Below, piece after piece: positions 39,842-52,873 of a DNA stretch of 64,000 nt. The first letter of the stretch is position 1, and the number at the start of each line of letters is the position of its first letter. Position numbers and translations under genes: made by a program. The notes under the pieces were generated by a model. That model did no database searches. It was given only the letters and a program-made list of their open reading frames with translations, and was not told the origin of the DNA. The stretch comes from Odontesthes bonariensis (taxonomy: Eukaryota > Chordata > Actinopteri > Atheriniformes > Atherinopsidae). The stretch covers positions 25,379,322 through 25,443,321 of the forward strand of contig NC_134516.1 of assembly GCF_027942865.1 (NCBI RefSeq), written 5' to 3'.

Positions 39842-40519
39842 CTCTCTCTTGTAAGTTTGACCATAAAAAATTCCGTCTTAAACTACAGCTGGTATAATTT
39901 TGATCTCAAAATTGGAGCCTCATTAGATACAATGGTCTTGCGTTCAGAGGATATGAATTTATCCTCCTTTCACAAAAATAGAATCATGATTATCTAAATG
40001 TGGTACCATGTAGGGATGTTTGAGGTTGTTTGATTTAAAATTGGGCGAAACAAAAGCAATTGCACTTAGGATAAGTCAAATTTAAGGTTGGGGTTATTAC
40101 AATCTCTTCAGAATATACCAAGATATGAAAAACAAACTTTGTCAAATTATAAAGGGCTTGCTTTCCAGGCAAAATGTGGCAGGATTGATGTCCGCACTCC
40201 TCAGAAATCTTTTAGGTGCTCTTCTGGTGAGAGGCCTTAATGATCATCTTATAAAGACAAACCAACTTATGTGCAAATTCAAATTTGTTTAAAATCGGTA
40301 AGAAAAAAGAATCTGCCAAACCATGAAACACTACGGATTTTCCATGTCTCACTGATCGAACGCAAGACTCTACTTGATACATTCAACCACTCTGAAAAAC
40401 ACTGATAAAAACCAACAAGCTTCAGTTGTGAGATCTATTCCTTTTTATGTATCAAGGAATGGATCGTTTGGTCAGAAATGGTTCGTTAATTTGGAAGCTC
40501 TAATAATACATCAAGCGAA

Positions 40520-40592
40520 GGGGAATTAGCTCAAATGGTAGAGCGCTCGCTTAGCATGTGAGAGGTAGCGGGATCAACGCGCACATTCTCCA
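40520..40592 (+). tRNA. tRNA-Ala(AGC), unit 5
   Basis: Anticodon AGC. T loop ATCAACG and T stem GCGGG/CGCAC with two mismatches; probably impaired. First unit of the 15.2-kb higher-order repeat. Confidence 0.82.
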
Positions 40593-40851
40593 GTTGTATT
40601 TCCTTTGTCCTCTGTGGAGGAAATGATTAACAGCTGGATGTGGCAAAGGTGGATGCAAACTGAAAGAAAGACAGCTCTTTCACATTAGCCTGAAGTCACA
40701 CTCAAAAATCTTCATGATAGATTCAATCGCCCAAATGAACTTCGTGTAGGCAAATAAAAACTTTGCGACAAAACCATTGTTTGAAAAGCCTGCTTGTAAG
40801 AAGTGGAATGAGAAATTTTAACAAACCAGAACAGAACTTGACATGCAAAGC

Positions 40852-40933
40852 CGACGAGAATGGGATTCGGACCCATGCGTGCAAAGCACAATGGATTAGC
40901 AGTCCATCGCCTTAAGCGCTCGGCCACCTCGTC
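40852..40933 (-). tRNA. tRNA-Ser(GCT), unit 5, altered class
   Basis: D loop GCGCTTAA (second conserved G lost) and T loop TCCGAAT (position 55 changed); anticodon stem intact. Confidence 0.82.
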
Positions 40934-41611
40934 CTCTCTCTTGTAAGTTTGACCATAAAAAATTCCGTCTTAAACGACAGCTGGTATAATTTTGATCTCA
41001 AAATTGGAGCCTCATTAGATACAATGGTCTTGCGTTCAGAGGATATGAATTTATCCTCCTTTCACAAAAATAGAATCATTATTATCTAAATGTGGTACCA
41101 TGTAGGGATGTTTGAGGTTGTTTGATTTAAAATTGGGCGAAACAAAAGCAATTGCACTTAGGATAAGTCAAATTTAAGGTTGGGGTTATTACAATCTCTT
41201 CAGAATATACCCAAATATGGAAGAAAAACTATGTCAAATTATAAAGGGCTTGCTTTCCAGGCAAAATGTGGTGGGATTGATGTCCGCACTCCTCAGAAAT
41301 CTTTTAGGTGCTCTTCTGGTGAGAGGCTTTAATGATCATCTTATAAAGACAAACCAACTAATGTGCAAGTTCAAATTTGTTTAAAATCGGAAAGAAAAAA
41401 GAATCTGCCAAACCATGAAACACTACGGATTTTCCATGTCTCACTGATCGAACGCAAGACTCTACTTGATACATTCAACCACTCTGAAAAACACTGATAA
41501 AAACCAACAAGCTTCAGTTGTGAGATCTATTCCTTTTTATGTATCAAGGAATGGATCGTTTGGTCAGAAATGGTTCGTTAATTTGGAAGCGCTAATAATA
41601 CATCAATTGAA

Positions 41612-41684
41612 GGGGAATTAGCTCAAATGGTAGAGCGCTCGCTTAGCATGTGAGAGGTAGCGGGATCAACGCGCACATTCTCCA
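41612..41684 (+). tRNA. tRNA-Ala(AGC), unit 6
   Basis: Same mature sequence as unit 5 (CGCAC T-stem side), 1,092 bp after it. Confidence 0.82.
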
Positions 41685-41943
41685 GTTGTATTTCCTTTGT
41701 CCTCTGTGGAGGAAATGATTAACAGCTGGATGTGGCAAAGGTGGATGCAAACTGAAAGAAAGACAGCTCTTTCACATTAGCCTGAAGTCACACTCAAAAA
41801 TCTTCATGATAGATTCAATCGCCCAAATGAACTTCGTGTAGGCAAATAAAAACTTTGCGACAAAACCATTGTTTGAAAAGCCTGCTTGTAAGAAGTGGAA
41901 TGAGAAATTTTAACAAACCAGAACAGAACTTGACATGCAAAGC

Positions 41944-42025
41944 CGACGAGAATGGGATTCGGACCCATGCGTGCAAAGCACAATGGATTAGCAGTCCATC
42001 GCCTTAAGCGCTCGGCCACCTCGTC
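41944..42025 (-). tRNA. tRNA-Ser(GCT), unit 6, altered class
   Basis: Same as unit 5: GCGCTT D loop, TCCGAAT T loop, intact anticodon stem. Confidence 0.82.
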
Positions 42026-42703
42026 CTCTCTCTTGTAAGTTTGACCATAAAAAATTCCGTCTTAAACGACAGCTGGTATAATTTTGATCTCAAAATTGGA
42101 GCCTCATTAGATACAATGGTCTTGCGTTCAGAGGATATGAATTTATCCTCCTTTCACAAAAATAGAATCATTATTATCTAAATGTGGTACCATGTAGGGA
42201 TGTTTGAGGTTGTTTGATTTAAAATTGGGCGAAACAAAAGCAATTGCACTTAGGATAAGTCAAATTTAAGGTTGGGGTTATTACAATCTCTTCAGAATAT
42301 ACCCAAATATGGAAGAAAAACTATGTCAAATTATAAAGGGCTTGCTTTCCAGGCAAAATGTGGTGGGATTGATGTCCGCACTCCTCAGAAATCTTTTAGG
42401 TGCTCTTCTGGTGAGAGGCTTTAATGATCATCTTATAAAGACAAACCAACTAATGTGCAAGTTCAAATTTGTTTAAAATCGGAAAGAAAAAAGAATCTGC
42501 CAAACCATGAAACACTACGGATTTTCCATGTCTCACTGATCGAACGCAAGACTCTACTTGATACATTCAACCACTCTGAAAAACACTGATAAAAACCAAC
42601 AAGCTTCAGTTGTGAGATCTATTCCTTTTTATGTATCAAGGAATGGATCGTTTGGTCAGAAATGGTTCGTTAATTTGGAAGCGCTAATAATACATCAATT
42701 GAA

Positions 42704-42776
42704 GGGGAATTAGCTCAAATGGTAGAGCGCTCGCTTTGCATGTGAGAGGTAGCGGGATCGACGCCCGCATTCTCCA
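42704..42776 (+). tRNA. tRNA-Ala(TGC), unit 7
   Basis: As unit 1; all stems pair. Confidence 0.93.
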
Positions 42777-43023
42777 GTTGTCTTAAATTTGTCCTATTTT
42801 GAGGAAATTGTTAACAGCTGGATGTGGCAAACTGAAAGAAAGACAGCTCTTTCACATTAGCCTGAAGTTAAACTCAAAATTCTTCATGATAGATTCAAAC
42901 GCCCAAATGTACTTCGTGTAGGCAAATAAAAATTCTGCGACAGAAGCATTATTTGAAAAGCCTACTTGTAAGTAGTTGAATGAGAAATTTTAGCAAACCA
43001 GAACAGAACTTGACATGCAAAGC

Positions 43024-43105
43024 CGACGAGAATGGGATTCGAACCCATGCGTGCAAAGCACAATGGATTAGCAGTCCATCGCCTTAACCGCTCAGCCACC
43101 TCGTC
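43024..43105 (-). tRNA. tRNA-Ser(GCT), unit 7, standard class
   Basis: Standard loops; one C-to-T in the D arm (GGCTGAGCGG), shared with units 9, 21 and 23. Confidence 0.91.
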
Positions 43106-43783
43106 CTCTCTCTTGTAAGTTTGACCATAAAAAATTCCGTCTTAAACGACAGCTGGTATAATTTTGATCTCAAAATTGGAGCCTCATTAGATACAATGGT
43201 CTTGCGTTCAGAGGATATGAATTTATCCTCCTTTCACAAAAATAGAATCATTATTATCTAAATGTGGTACCATGTAGGGATGTTTGAGGTTGTTTGATTT
43301 AAAATTGGGCGAAACAAAAGCAATTGCACTTAGGATAAGTCAAATTTTAGGTTGGGGTTATTACAATCTCTTCAGAATATACCAAGATATGGAAAACAAA
43401 CTTTGTCAAATTATAAAGGGCTTGCTTTCCAGGCAAAATGTAGCAGGATTGATGTCCGCACTCCTCAGAAATCTTTTAGGTGCTCTTCTGGTGAGAGGCC
43501 TTAATGATCATCTTATAAAGACAAACCAACTTATGTGCAAATTCAAATTTGTTTAAAATCGGTAAGAAAAAAGAATCTGCCAAACCATGAAACACTACGG
43601 ATTTTCCATGTCTCACTGATCGAACGCAAGACTCTACTTGATACATTCAACCACTCTGAAAAAAACAGATAAAAACCAACAAGCTTCAGTTGTGAGATCT
43701 ATTCCTTTTTATGTATCAAGGAATGGATCGTTTGGTCAGAAATGGTTCGTTAATTTGGAAGCTCTAAGAATACATCAACCGAA

Positions 43784-43856
43784 GGGGAATTAGCTCAAAT
43801 GGTAGAGCGCTCGCTTCGCATGTGAGAGGTAGTGGGATCGACGCCCACATTCTCCA
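43784..43856 (+). tRNA. tRNA-Ala(CGC), unit 8
   Basis: Anticodon CGC. T stem GTGGG/CCCAC is fully paired by a compensated change, acceptor intact. Likely functional. Confidence 0.92.
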
Positions 43857-44115
43857 GTTGTCTTTCCTTTGTCCTCTGTGGAGGAAATGATTAACAGCTG
43901 GATGTGGCAAAGGTGGATGCAAACTGAAAGAAAGACAGCTCTTTCACATTAGCCTGAAGTCACACTCAAAATTCTTCATGATAGATTCAATCGCCCAAAA
44001 GAACTTCGTGTAGGCATATAAACACTTTGCGACAAAACCATTGTTTGAAAAGCCTGCTTGTAAGAAGTGTAATGAGAAATTTTAACAAACCAGAACAGAA
44101 CTTGACATGCAAAGC

Positions 44116-44197
44116 CGACGAGAATGGGATTCGGACCCATGCGTGCAAAGCACAATGGTTTAGCAGTCCATCGCCTTAAGCGCTCGGCCACCTCGTC
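44116..44197 (-). tRNA. tRNA-Ser(GCT), unit 8, altered class
   Basis: GCGCTT D loop, TCCGAAT T loop and an A-A mismatch closing the anticodon loop (GCTAAACCA). Confidence 0.78.
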
Positions 44198-44875
44198 CTC
44201 TCTCTTGTAAGTTTGACCATAAAAATTTCCGTCTTAAACTACAGCTGGTATAATTTTGATCTCAAAATTGGAGCCTCATTAGAAACAATGGCCTCGCGTG
44301 AAGAGGATATGAATTTATCCTCCTTTCACAAAAATAGAATCATTATTATCTAAATGTGGTACCATGTAGGGATGTTTGAGGTTGTTTGATTTAAAATTGG
44401 GCGAAACAAAAGCAATTGCACTTAGGATAAGTCAAATTTTAGGTTGGGGTTATTACAATCTCTTCAGAATATACCAAGATATGGAAAACAAACTTTGTCA
44501 AATTATAAAGGGCTTGCTTTCCAGGCAAAATGTAGCAGGATTGATGTCCGCACTCCTCAGAAATCTTTTAGGTGCTCTTCTGGTGAGAGGCCTTAATGAT
44601 CATCTTATAAAGACAAACCAACTTATGTGCAAATTCAAATTTGTTTAAAATCGGTAAGAAAAAAGAATCTGCCAAACCATGAAACACTACGGATTTTCCA
44701 TGTCTCACTGATCGAACGCAAGACTCTACTTGATACATTCAACCACTCTGAAAAACACTGATAAAAACCAACAAGCTTCAGTTGTGAGATCTATTCCTTT
44801 TTATGTATCAAGGAATGGATCGTTTGGTCAGAAATGGTTCGTTAATTTGGAAGCGCTAATAACACATCAATTGAA

Positions 44876-44948
44876 GGGGAATTAGCTCAAATGGTAGAGC
44901 GCTCGCTTTGCATGTGAGAGGTAGCGGGATCGACGCCCGCATTCTCCA
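44876..44948 (+). tRNA. tRNA-Ala(TGC), unit 9
   Basis: As unit 1. Upstream flank has AACACATCAA, a marker shared with unit 23. Confidence 0.93.
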
Positions 44949-45195
44949 GTTGTCTTAAATTTGTCCTATTTCGAGGAAATTGTTAACAGCTGGATGTGGC
45001 AAACTGAAAGAAAGACAGCTCTTTCACATTAGCCTGAAGTTAAACTCAAAATTCTTCATGATAGATTCAAACGCCCAAATGTACTTCGTGTAGGCAAATA
45101 AAAATTCTGCGACAGAAGCATTATTTGAAAAGCCTACTTGTAAGTAGTTGAATGAGAAATTTTATTAAACCATAACAGAACTTGACATGCAAAGC

Positions 45196-45277
45196 CGACG
45201 AGAATGGGATTCGAACCCATGCGTGCAAAGCACAATGGATTAGCAGTCCATCGCCTTAACCGCTCAGCCACCTCGTC
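45196..45277 (-). tRNA. tRNA-Ser(GCT), unit 9, standard class
   Basis: Standard loops with GGCTGAG D arm. Confidence 0.91.
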
Positions 45278-45955
45278 CTCTCTCTTGTAAGTTTGACCAT
45301 AAAAAATTCCGTCTTAAACGACAGCTGGTATAATTTTGATCTCAAAATTGGAGCCTCATTAGATACAATGGTCTTGCGTTCAGAGGATATGAATTTATCC
45401 TCCTTTCACAAAAATAGAATCATTATTATCTAAATGTGGTACCATGTAGGGATGTTTGAGGTTGTTTGATTTAAAATTGGGCGAAACAAAAGCAATTGCA
45501 CTTAGGATAAGTCAAATTTTAGGTTGGGGTTATTACAATCTCTTCAGAATATACCAAGATATGGAAAACAAACTTTGTCAAATTATAAAGGGCTTGCTTT
45601 CCAGGCAAAATGTAGCAGGATTGATGTCCGCACTCCTCAGAAATCTTTTAGGTGCTCTTCTGGTGAGAGGCCTTAATGATCATCTTATAAAGACAAACCA
45701 ACTTATGTGCAAATTCAAATTTGTTTAAAATCGGTAAGAAAAAAGAATCTGCCAAACCATGAAACACTACGGATTTTCCATGTCTCACTGATCGAACGCA
45801 AGACTCTACTTGATACATTCAACCACTCTGAAAAAAACAGATAAAAACCAACAAGCTTCAGTTGTGAGATCTATTCCTTTTTATGTATCAAGGAATGGAT
45901 CGTTTGGTCAGAAATGGTTCGTTAATTTGGAAGCTCTAAGAATACATCAACCGAA

Positions 45956-46028
45956 GAGGAATTAGCTCAAATGGTAGAGCGCTCGCTTCGCATGTGAGAG
46001 GTAGTGGGATCGACGCCCACATTCTCCA
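45956..46028 (+). tRNA. tRNA-Ala(CGC), unit 10
   Basis: Anticodon CGC, paired T stem; acceptor GAGGAAT has one A-C mismatch. Confidence 0.87.
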
Positions 46029-46287
46029 GTTGTCTTTCCTTTGTCCTCTGTGGAGGAAATGATTAACAGCTGGATGTGGCAAAGGTGGATGCAAACTGAA
46101 AGAAAGACAGCTCTTTCACATTAGCCTGAAGTCACACTCAAAATTCTTCATGATAGATTCAATCGCCCAAAAGAACTTCGTGTAGGCATATAAACACTTT
46201 GCGACAAAACCATTGTTTGAAAAGCCTGCTTGTAAGAAGTGTAATGAGAAATTTTAACAAACCAGAACAGAACTTGACATGCAAAGC

Positions 46288-46369
46288 CGACGAGAATGGG
46301 ATTCGGACCCATGCGTGCAAAGCACAATGGTTTAGCAGTCCATCGCCTTAAGCGCTCGGCCACCTCGTC
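46288..46369 (-). tRNA. tRNA-Ser(GCT), unit 10, altered class
   Basis: Same changes as unit 8. Confidence 0.78.
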
Positions 46370-47047
46370 CTCTCTCTTGTAAGTTTGACCATAAAAATTT
46401 CCGTCTTAAACTACAGCTGGTATAATTTTGATCTCAAAATTGGAGCCTCATTAGAAACAATGGCCTCGCGTGAAGAGGATATGAATTTATCCTCCTTTCA
46501 CAAAAATAGAATCATTATTATCTAAATGTGGTACCATGTAGGGATGTTTGAGGTTGTTTGATTTAAAATTGGGCGAAACAAAAGCAATTGCACTTAGGAT
46601 AAGTCAAATTTAAGGTTGGGGTTATTACAATCTCTTCAGAATATACCCAAATATGGAAGAAAAACTATGTCAAATTATAAAGGGCTTGCTTTCCAGGCAA
46701 AATGTGGCGGGATTGATGTCCGCACTCCTCAGAAATCTTTCAGGTGCTCTTCCGGTGAGAGGCTTTAATGATCATCTTATAAAGACAAACCAACTAATGT
46801 GCAAATTCAAATTTGTTTAAAATCGGAAAGAAAAAAGAATCTGCCAAACCATGAAACACTACGGATTTTCCATGTCTCACTGATCGAACGCAAGACTCTA
46901 CTTGATACATTCAACCACTCTGAAAAACACTGATAAAAACCAACAAGCTTCAGTTGTGAGATCTATTCCTTTTTATGTATCAAGGAATGAATCGTTTGGT
47001 CAGAAATGGTTCGTTAATTTGGAAGCGCTAATAATACATCAATTGAA

Positions 47048-47120
47048 GGGGAATTAGCTCAAATGGTAGAGCGCTCGCTTTGCATGTGAGAGGTAGCGGG
47101 ATCGACGCCCGCATTCTCCA
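47048..47120 (+). tRNA. tRNA-Ala(TGC), unit 11
   Basis: As unit 1; all stems pair. Confidence 0.93.
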
Positions 47121-47367
47121 GTTGTCTTAAATTTGTCCTATTTCGAGGAAATTGTTAACAGCTGGATGTGGCAAACTGAAAGAAAGACAGCTCTTTCACA
47201 TTAGCCTGAAGTTAAACTCAAAATTCTTCATGATAGATTCAAACGCCCAAATGTACTTCGTGTAGGCAAATAAAAATTCTGCGACAGAAGCATTATTTGA
47301 AAAGCCTACTTGTAAGTAGTTGAATGAGAAATTTTAGCAAACCAGAACAGAACTTGACATGCAAAGC

Positions 47368-47449
47368 CGACGAGAATGGGATTCGAACCCATGCGTGCAA
47401 AGCACAATGGATTAGCAGTCCATCGCCTTAACCGCTCGGCCACCTCGTC
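47368..47449 (-). tRNA. tRNA-Ser(GCT), unit 11, standard class
   Basis: Standard loops and stems. Confidence 0.93.
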
Positions 47450-48127
47450 CTCTCTCTTGTAAGTTTGACCATAAAAAATTCCGTCTTAAACGACAGCTGG
47501 TATAATTTTGATCTCAAAATTGGAGCCTCATTAGATAAAATGGTCTTGCGTTCAGAGGATATGAATTTATCCTCCTTTCACAAAAATAGAATCATTATTA
47601 TCTAAATGTGGTACCATGTAGGGATGTTTGAGGTTGTTTGATTTAAAATTGGGCGAAACAAAAGCAATTGCACTTAGGATAAGTCAAATTTTAGGTTGGG
47701 GTTATTACAATCTCTTCAGAATATACCAAGATATGGAAAACAAACTTTGTCAAATTATAAAGGGCTTGCTTTCCAGGCAAAATGTAGCAGGATTGATGTC
47801 CGCACTCCTCAGAAATCTTTTAGGTGCTCTTCTGGTGAGAGGCCTTAATGATCATCTTATAAAGACAAACCAACTTATGTGCAAATTCAAATTTGTTTAA
47901 AATCGGAAAGAAAAAAGAATCTGCCAAACCATGAAACACTACGGATTTTCCATGTCTCACTGATCGAACGCAAGACTCTACTTGATACATTCAACCACTC
48001 TGAAAAACACTGATAAAAACCAATAAGCTTCTGTTGTGAAATCTATTCCTTTTTATGTATCAAGGAATGGATAGTTTGGTAAGAAATTGTTCGTTAATTT
48101 GGAAGCTCTAAGAATATATCAACCGAA

Positions 48128-48200
48128 GCGGAATTAGCTCAAATGGTAGAGCGCTCGCTTCGCATGTGAGAGGTAGCGGGATCGACGCCCACATTCTCCA
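48128..48200 (+). tRNA. tRNA-Ala(CGC), unit 12
   Basis: Anticodon CGC. Acceptor GCGGAAT mismatched at position 2 and one T-stem pair lost (GCGGG/CCCAC). Confidence 0.82.
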
Positions 48201-48459
48201 GTTGTCGTTCCTTTGTCCTCTGTGGAGGAAATGATTAACAGCTGGATGTGGCAAAGGTGGATGCAAACTGAAAGAAAGACAGCTCTTTCACATTAGCCTG
48301 AAGTCACACTCAAAATTCTTCATGATAGATTCAATCGCCCAAATGAACTTCGTGTAGGCATATAAAAACTTTGCGACAAAACCATTGTTTGAAAAGCCTG
48401 CTTGTAAGAAGTGTAATGAGAAATTTTAACAAACCAGAACAGAACTTGACATGCAAAGC

Positions 48460-48541
48460 CGACGAGAATGGGATTCGGACCCATGCGTGCAAAGCACAAT
48501 GGTTTAGCAGTCCATCGCCTTAAGCGCTCGGCCACCTCGTC
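48460..48541 (-). tRNA. tRNA-Ser(GCT), unit 12, altered class
   Basis: Same changes as unit 8. Confidence 0.78.
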
Positions 48542-49219
48542 CTTTCTCTTGTAAGTTTGACCATAAAAATTTCCGTCTTAAACTACAGCTGGTATAATTT
48601 TGATCTCAAAATTGGAGCCTCATTAGAAACAATGGCCTCGCGTGAAGAGGATATGAATTTATCCTCCTTTCACAAAAATAGAATCATTATTATCTAAATG
48701 TGGTACCATGTAGGGATGTTTGAGGTTGTTTGATTTAAAATTGGGCGAAACAAAAGCAATTGCACTTAGGATAAGTCAAATTTAAGGTTGGGGTTATTAC
48801 AATCTCTTCAGAATATACCCAAATATGGAAGAAAAACTATGTCAAATTATAAAGGGCTTGCTTTCCAGGCAAAATGTGGCGGGATTGATGTCCGCACTCC
48901 TCAGGAATCTTTCAGGTGCTCTTCTGGTGAGAGGCTTTAATGATCATCTTATAAAGACAAACCAACTAATGTGCAAATTCAAATTTGTTTAAAATCGGAA
49001 AGAAAAAAGAATCTGCCAAACCATGAAACACTACGGATTTTCCATGTCTCACTGATCGAACGCAAGACTCTACTTGATACATTCAACCACTCTGAAAAAC
49101 ACTGATAAAAACCAACAAGCTTCAGTTGTGAGATCTATTCCTTTTTATGTATCAAGGAATGGATCGTTTGGTCAGAAATGGTTCGTTAATTTGGAAGCGC
49201 TAATAATACATCAATTGAA

Positions 49220-49292
49220 GGGGAATTAGCTCAAATGGTAGAGCGCTCGCTTTGCATGTGAGAGGTAGCGGGATCGACGCCCGCATTCTCCA
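49220..49292 (+). tRNA. tRNA-Ala(TGC), unit 13
   Basis: Mature region as unit 1, but the unit switches to the other flank class about 60-95 bp downstream. Confidence 0.93.
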
Positions 49293-49539
49293 GTTGTCTT
49301 AAATTTGTCCTATTTCGAGGAAATTGTTAACAGCTGGATGTGGCAAACTGAAAGAAAGACAGCTCTTTCACATTAGCCTGAAGTCACACTCAAAATTCTT
49401 CATGATAGATTCAATCGCCCAAATGAACTTCGTGTAGGCATATAAAAACTTTGCGACAAAACCATTGTTTGAAAAGCCTGCTTGTAAGAAGTGGAATGAG
49501 AAATTTTAACAAACCAGAACAGAACTTGACATGCAAAGC

Positions 49540-49621
49540 CGACGAGAATGGGATTCGGACCCATGCGTGCAAAGCACAATGGATTAGCAGTCCATCGCCT
49601 TAAGCGCTCGGCCACCTCGTC
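49540..49621 (-). tRNA. tRNA-Ser(GCT), unit 13, altered class
   Basis: Altered D and T loops with intact anticodon stem, paired here with an Ala(TGC) gene: a recombinant unit. Confidence 0.82.
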
Positions 49622-50299
49622 CTCTCTCTTGTAAGTTTGACCATAAAAAATTCCGTCTTAAACGACAGCTGGTATAATTTTGATCTCAAAATTGGAGCCT
49701 CATTAGATACAATGGTCTTGCGTTCAGAGGATATGAATTTATCCTCCTTTCACAAAAATAGAATCATTATTATCTAAATGTGGTACCATGTAGGGATGTT
49801 TGAGGTTGTTTGATTTAAAATTGGGCGAAACAAAAGCAATTGCACTTAGGATAAGTCAAATTTAAGGTTGGGGTTATTACAATCTCTTCAGAATATACCC
49901 AAATATGGAAGACAAACTATGTCAAATTATAAAGGGCTTGCTTTCCAGGAAAAATGTGGTGGGATTGATGTCCGCACTCCTCAGAAATCTTTTAGGTGCT
50001 CTTCTGGTGAGAGGCTTTAATGATCATCTTATAAAGACAAACCAACTAATGTGCAAGTTCAAATTTGTTTAAAATCGGAAAGAAAAAAGAATCTGCCAAA
50101 CCATGAAACACTACGGATTTTCCATGTCTCACTGATCGAACGCAAGACTCTACTTGATACATTCAACCACTCTGAAAAACACTGATAAAAACCAACAAGC
50201 TTCAGTTGTGAGATCTATTCCTTTTTATGTATCAAGGAATGGATAGTTTGGTCAGAAATGGTTCGTTAATTTGGAAGCGCTAATAATACATCAATTGAA

Positions 50300-50372
50300 G
50301 GGGAATTAGCTCAAATGGTAGAGCGCTCGCTTTGCATGTGAGAGGTAGCGGGATCGACGCCCGCATTCTCCA
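50300..50372 (+). tRNA. tRNA-Ala(TGC), unit 14
   Basis: As unit 1; 3,252 bp after unit 11. Confidence 0.93.
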
Positions 50373-50619
50373 GTTGTCTTAAATTTGTCCTATTTCGAGG
50401 AAATTGTTAACAGCTGGATGTGGCAAACTGAAAGAAAGACAGCTCTTTCACATTAGCCTGAAGTTAAACTCAAAATTCTTCATGATAGATTCAAACGCCC
50501 AAATGTACTTCGTGTAGGCAAATAAAAATTCTGCGACAGAAGCATTATTTGAAAAGCCTACTTGTAAGTAGTTGAATGAGAAATTTTAGCAAACCAGAAC
50601 AGAACTTGACATGCAAAGC

Positions 50620-50701
50620 CGACGAGAATGGGATTCGAACCCATGCGTGCAAAGCACAATGGATTAGCAGTCCATCGCCTTAACCGCTCGGCCACCTCGT
50701 C
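50620..50701 (-). tRNA. tRNA-Ser(GCT), unit 14, standard class
   Basis: Standard loops and stems. Confidence 0.93.
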
Positions 50702-51379
50702 CTCTCTCTTGTAAGTTTGACCATAAAAAATTCCGTCTTAAACGACAGCTGGTATAATTTTGATCTCAAAATTGGAGCCTCATTAGATAAAATGGTCTTG
50801 CGTTCAGAGGATATGAATTTATCCTCCTTTCACAAAAATAGAATCATTATTATCTAAATGTGGTACCATGTAGGGATGTTTGAGGTTGTTTGATTTAAAA
50901 TTGGGCGAAACAAAAGCAATTGCACTTAGGATAAGTCAAATTTTAGGTTGGGGTTATTACAATCTCTTCAGAATATACCAAGATATGGAAAACAAACTTT
51001 GTCAAATTATAAAGGGCTTGCTTTCCAGGCAAAATGTAGCAGGATTGATGTCCGCACTCCTCAGAAATCTTTTAGGTGCTCTTCTGGTGAGAGGCCTTAA
51101 TGATCATCTTATAAAGACAAACCAACTTATGTGCAAATTCAAATTTGTTTAAAATCGGAAAGAAAAAAGAATCTGCCAAACCATGAAACACTACGGATTT
51201 TCCATGTCTCACTGATCGAACGCAAGACTCTACTTGATACATTCAACCACTCTGAAAAACACTGATAAAAACCAATAAGCTTCTGTTGTGAAATCTATTC
51301 CTTTTTATGTATCAAGGAATGGATAGTTTGGTAAGAAATTGTTCGTTAATTTGGAAGCTCTAAGAATATATCAACCGAA

Positions 51380-51452
51380 GCGGAATTAGCTCAAATGGTA
51401 GAGCGCTCGCTTCGCATGTGAGAGGTAGCGGGATCGACGCCCACATTCTCCA
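51380..51452 (+). tRNA. tRNA-Ala(CGC), unit 15
   Basis: Same mature sequence as unit 12, 3,252 bp after it. Confidence 0.82.
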
Positions 51453-51711
51453 GTTGTCGTTCCTTTGTCCTCTGTGGAGGAAATGATTAACAGCTGGATG
51501 TGGCAAAGGTGGATGCAAACTGAAAGAAAGACAGCTCTTTCACATTAGCCTGAAGTCACACTCAAAATTCTTCATGATAGATTCAATCGCCCAAATGAAC
51601 TTCGTGTAGGCATATAAAAACTTTGCGACAAAACCATTGTTTGAAAAGCCTGCTTGTAAGAAGTGTAATGAGAAATTTTAACAAACCAGAACAGAACTTG
51701 ACATGCAAAGC

Positions 51712-51793
51712 CGACGAGAATGGGATTCGGACCCATGCGTGCAAAGCACAATGGTTTAGCAGTCCATCGCCTTAAGCGCTCGGCCACCTCGTC
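51712..51793 (-). tRNA. tRNA-Ser(GCT), unit 15, altered class
   Basis: Same changes as unit 8. Confidence 0.78.
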
Positions 51794-52471
51794 CTTTCTC
51801 TTGTAAGTTTGACCATAAAAATTTCCGTCTTAAACTACAGCTGGTATAATTTTGATCTCAAAATTGGAGCCTCATTAGAAACAATGGCCTCGCGTGAAGA
51901 GGATATGAATTTATCCTCCTTTCACAAAAATAGAATCATTATTATCTAAATGTGGTACCATGTAGGGATGTTTGAGGTTGTTTGATTTAAAATTGGGCGA
52001 AACAAAAGCAATTGCACTTAGGATAAGTCAAATTTAAGGTTGGGGTTATTACAATCTCTTCAGAATATACCCAAATATGGAAGAAAAACTATGTCAAATT
52101 ATAAAGGGCTTGCTTTCCAGGCAAAATGTGGCGGGATTGATGTCCGCACTCCTCAGGAATCTTTCAGGTGCTCTTCTGGTGAGAGGCTTTAATGATCATC
52201 TTATAAAGACAAACCAACTAATGTGCAAATTCAAATTTGTTTAAAATCGGAAAGAAAAAAGAATCTGCCAAACCATGAAACACTACGGATTTTCCATGTC
52301 TCACTGATCGAACGCAAGACTCTACTTGATACATTCAACCACTCTGAAAAACACTGATAAAAACCAACAAGCTTCAGTTGTGAGATCTATTCCTTTTTAT
52401 GTATCAAGGAATGGATCGTTTGGTCAGAAATGGTTCGTTAATTTGGAAGCGCTAATAATACATCAATTGAA

Positions 52472-52544
52472 GGGGAATTAGCTCAAATGGTAGAGCGCTC
52501 GCTTTGCATGTGAGAGGTAGCGGGATCGACGCCCGCATTCTCCA
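52472..52544 (+). tRNA. tRNA-Ala(TGC), unit 16
   Basis: As unit 13, 3,252 bp after it; same recombinant context. Confidence 0.93.
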
Positions 52545-52791
52545 GTTGTCTTAAATTTGTCCTATTTCGAGGAAATTGTTAACAGCTGGATGTGGCAAAC
52601 TGAAAGAAAGACAGCTCTTTCACATTAGCCTGAAGTCACACTCAAAATTCTTCATGATAGATTCAATCGCCCAAATGAACTTCGTGTAGGCATATAAAAA
52701 CTTTGCGACAAAACCATTGTTTGAAAAGCCTGCTTGTAAGAAGTGGAATGAGAAATTTTAACAAACCAGAACAGAACTTGACATGCAAAGC

Positions 52792-52873
52792 CGACGAGAA
52801 TGGGATTCGGACCCATGCGTGCAAAGCACAATGGATTAGCAGTCCATCGCCTTAAGCGCTCGGCCACCTCGTC
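52792..52873 (-). tRNA. tRNA-Ser(GCT), unit 16, altered class
   Basis: Same as unit 13. Confidence 0.82.

Noticed and set aside
40712-40927. Repeated 71-codon minus-strand frame in each unit
   Set aside because: Its N terminus is a translation of tRNA-Ser itself, and the rest is spacer.
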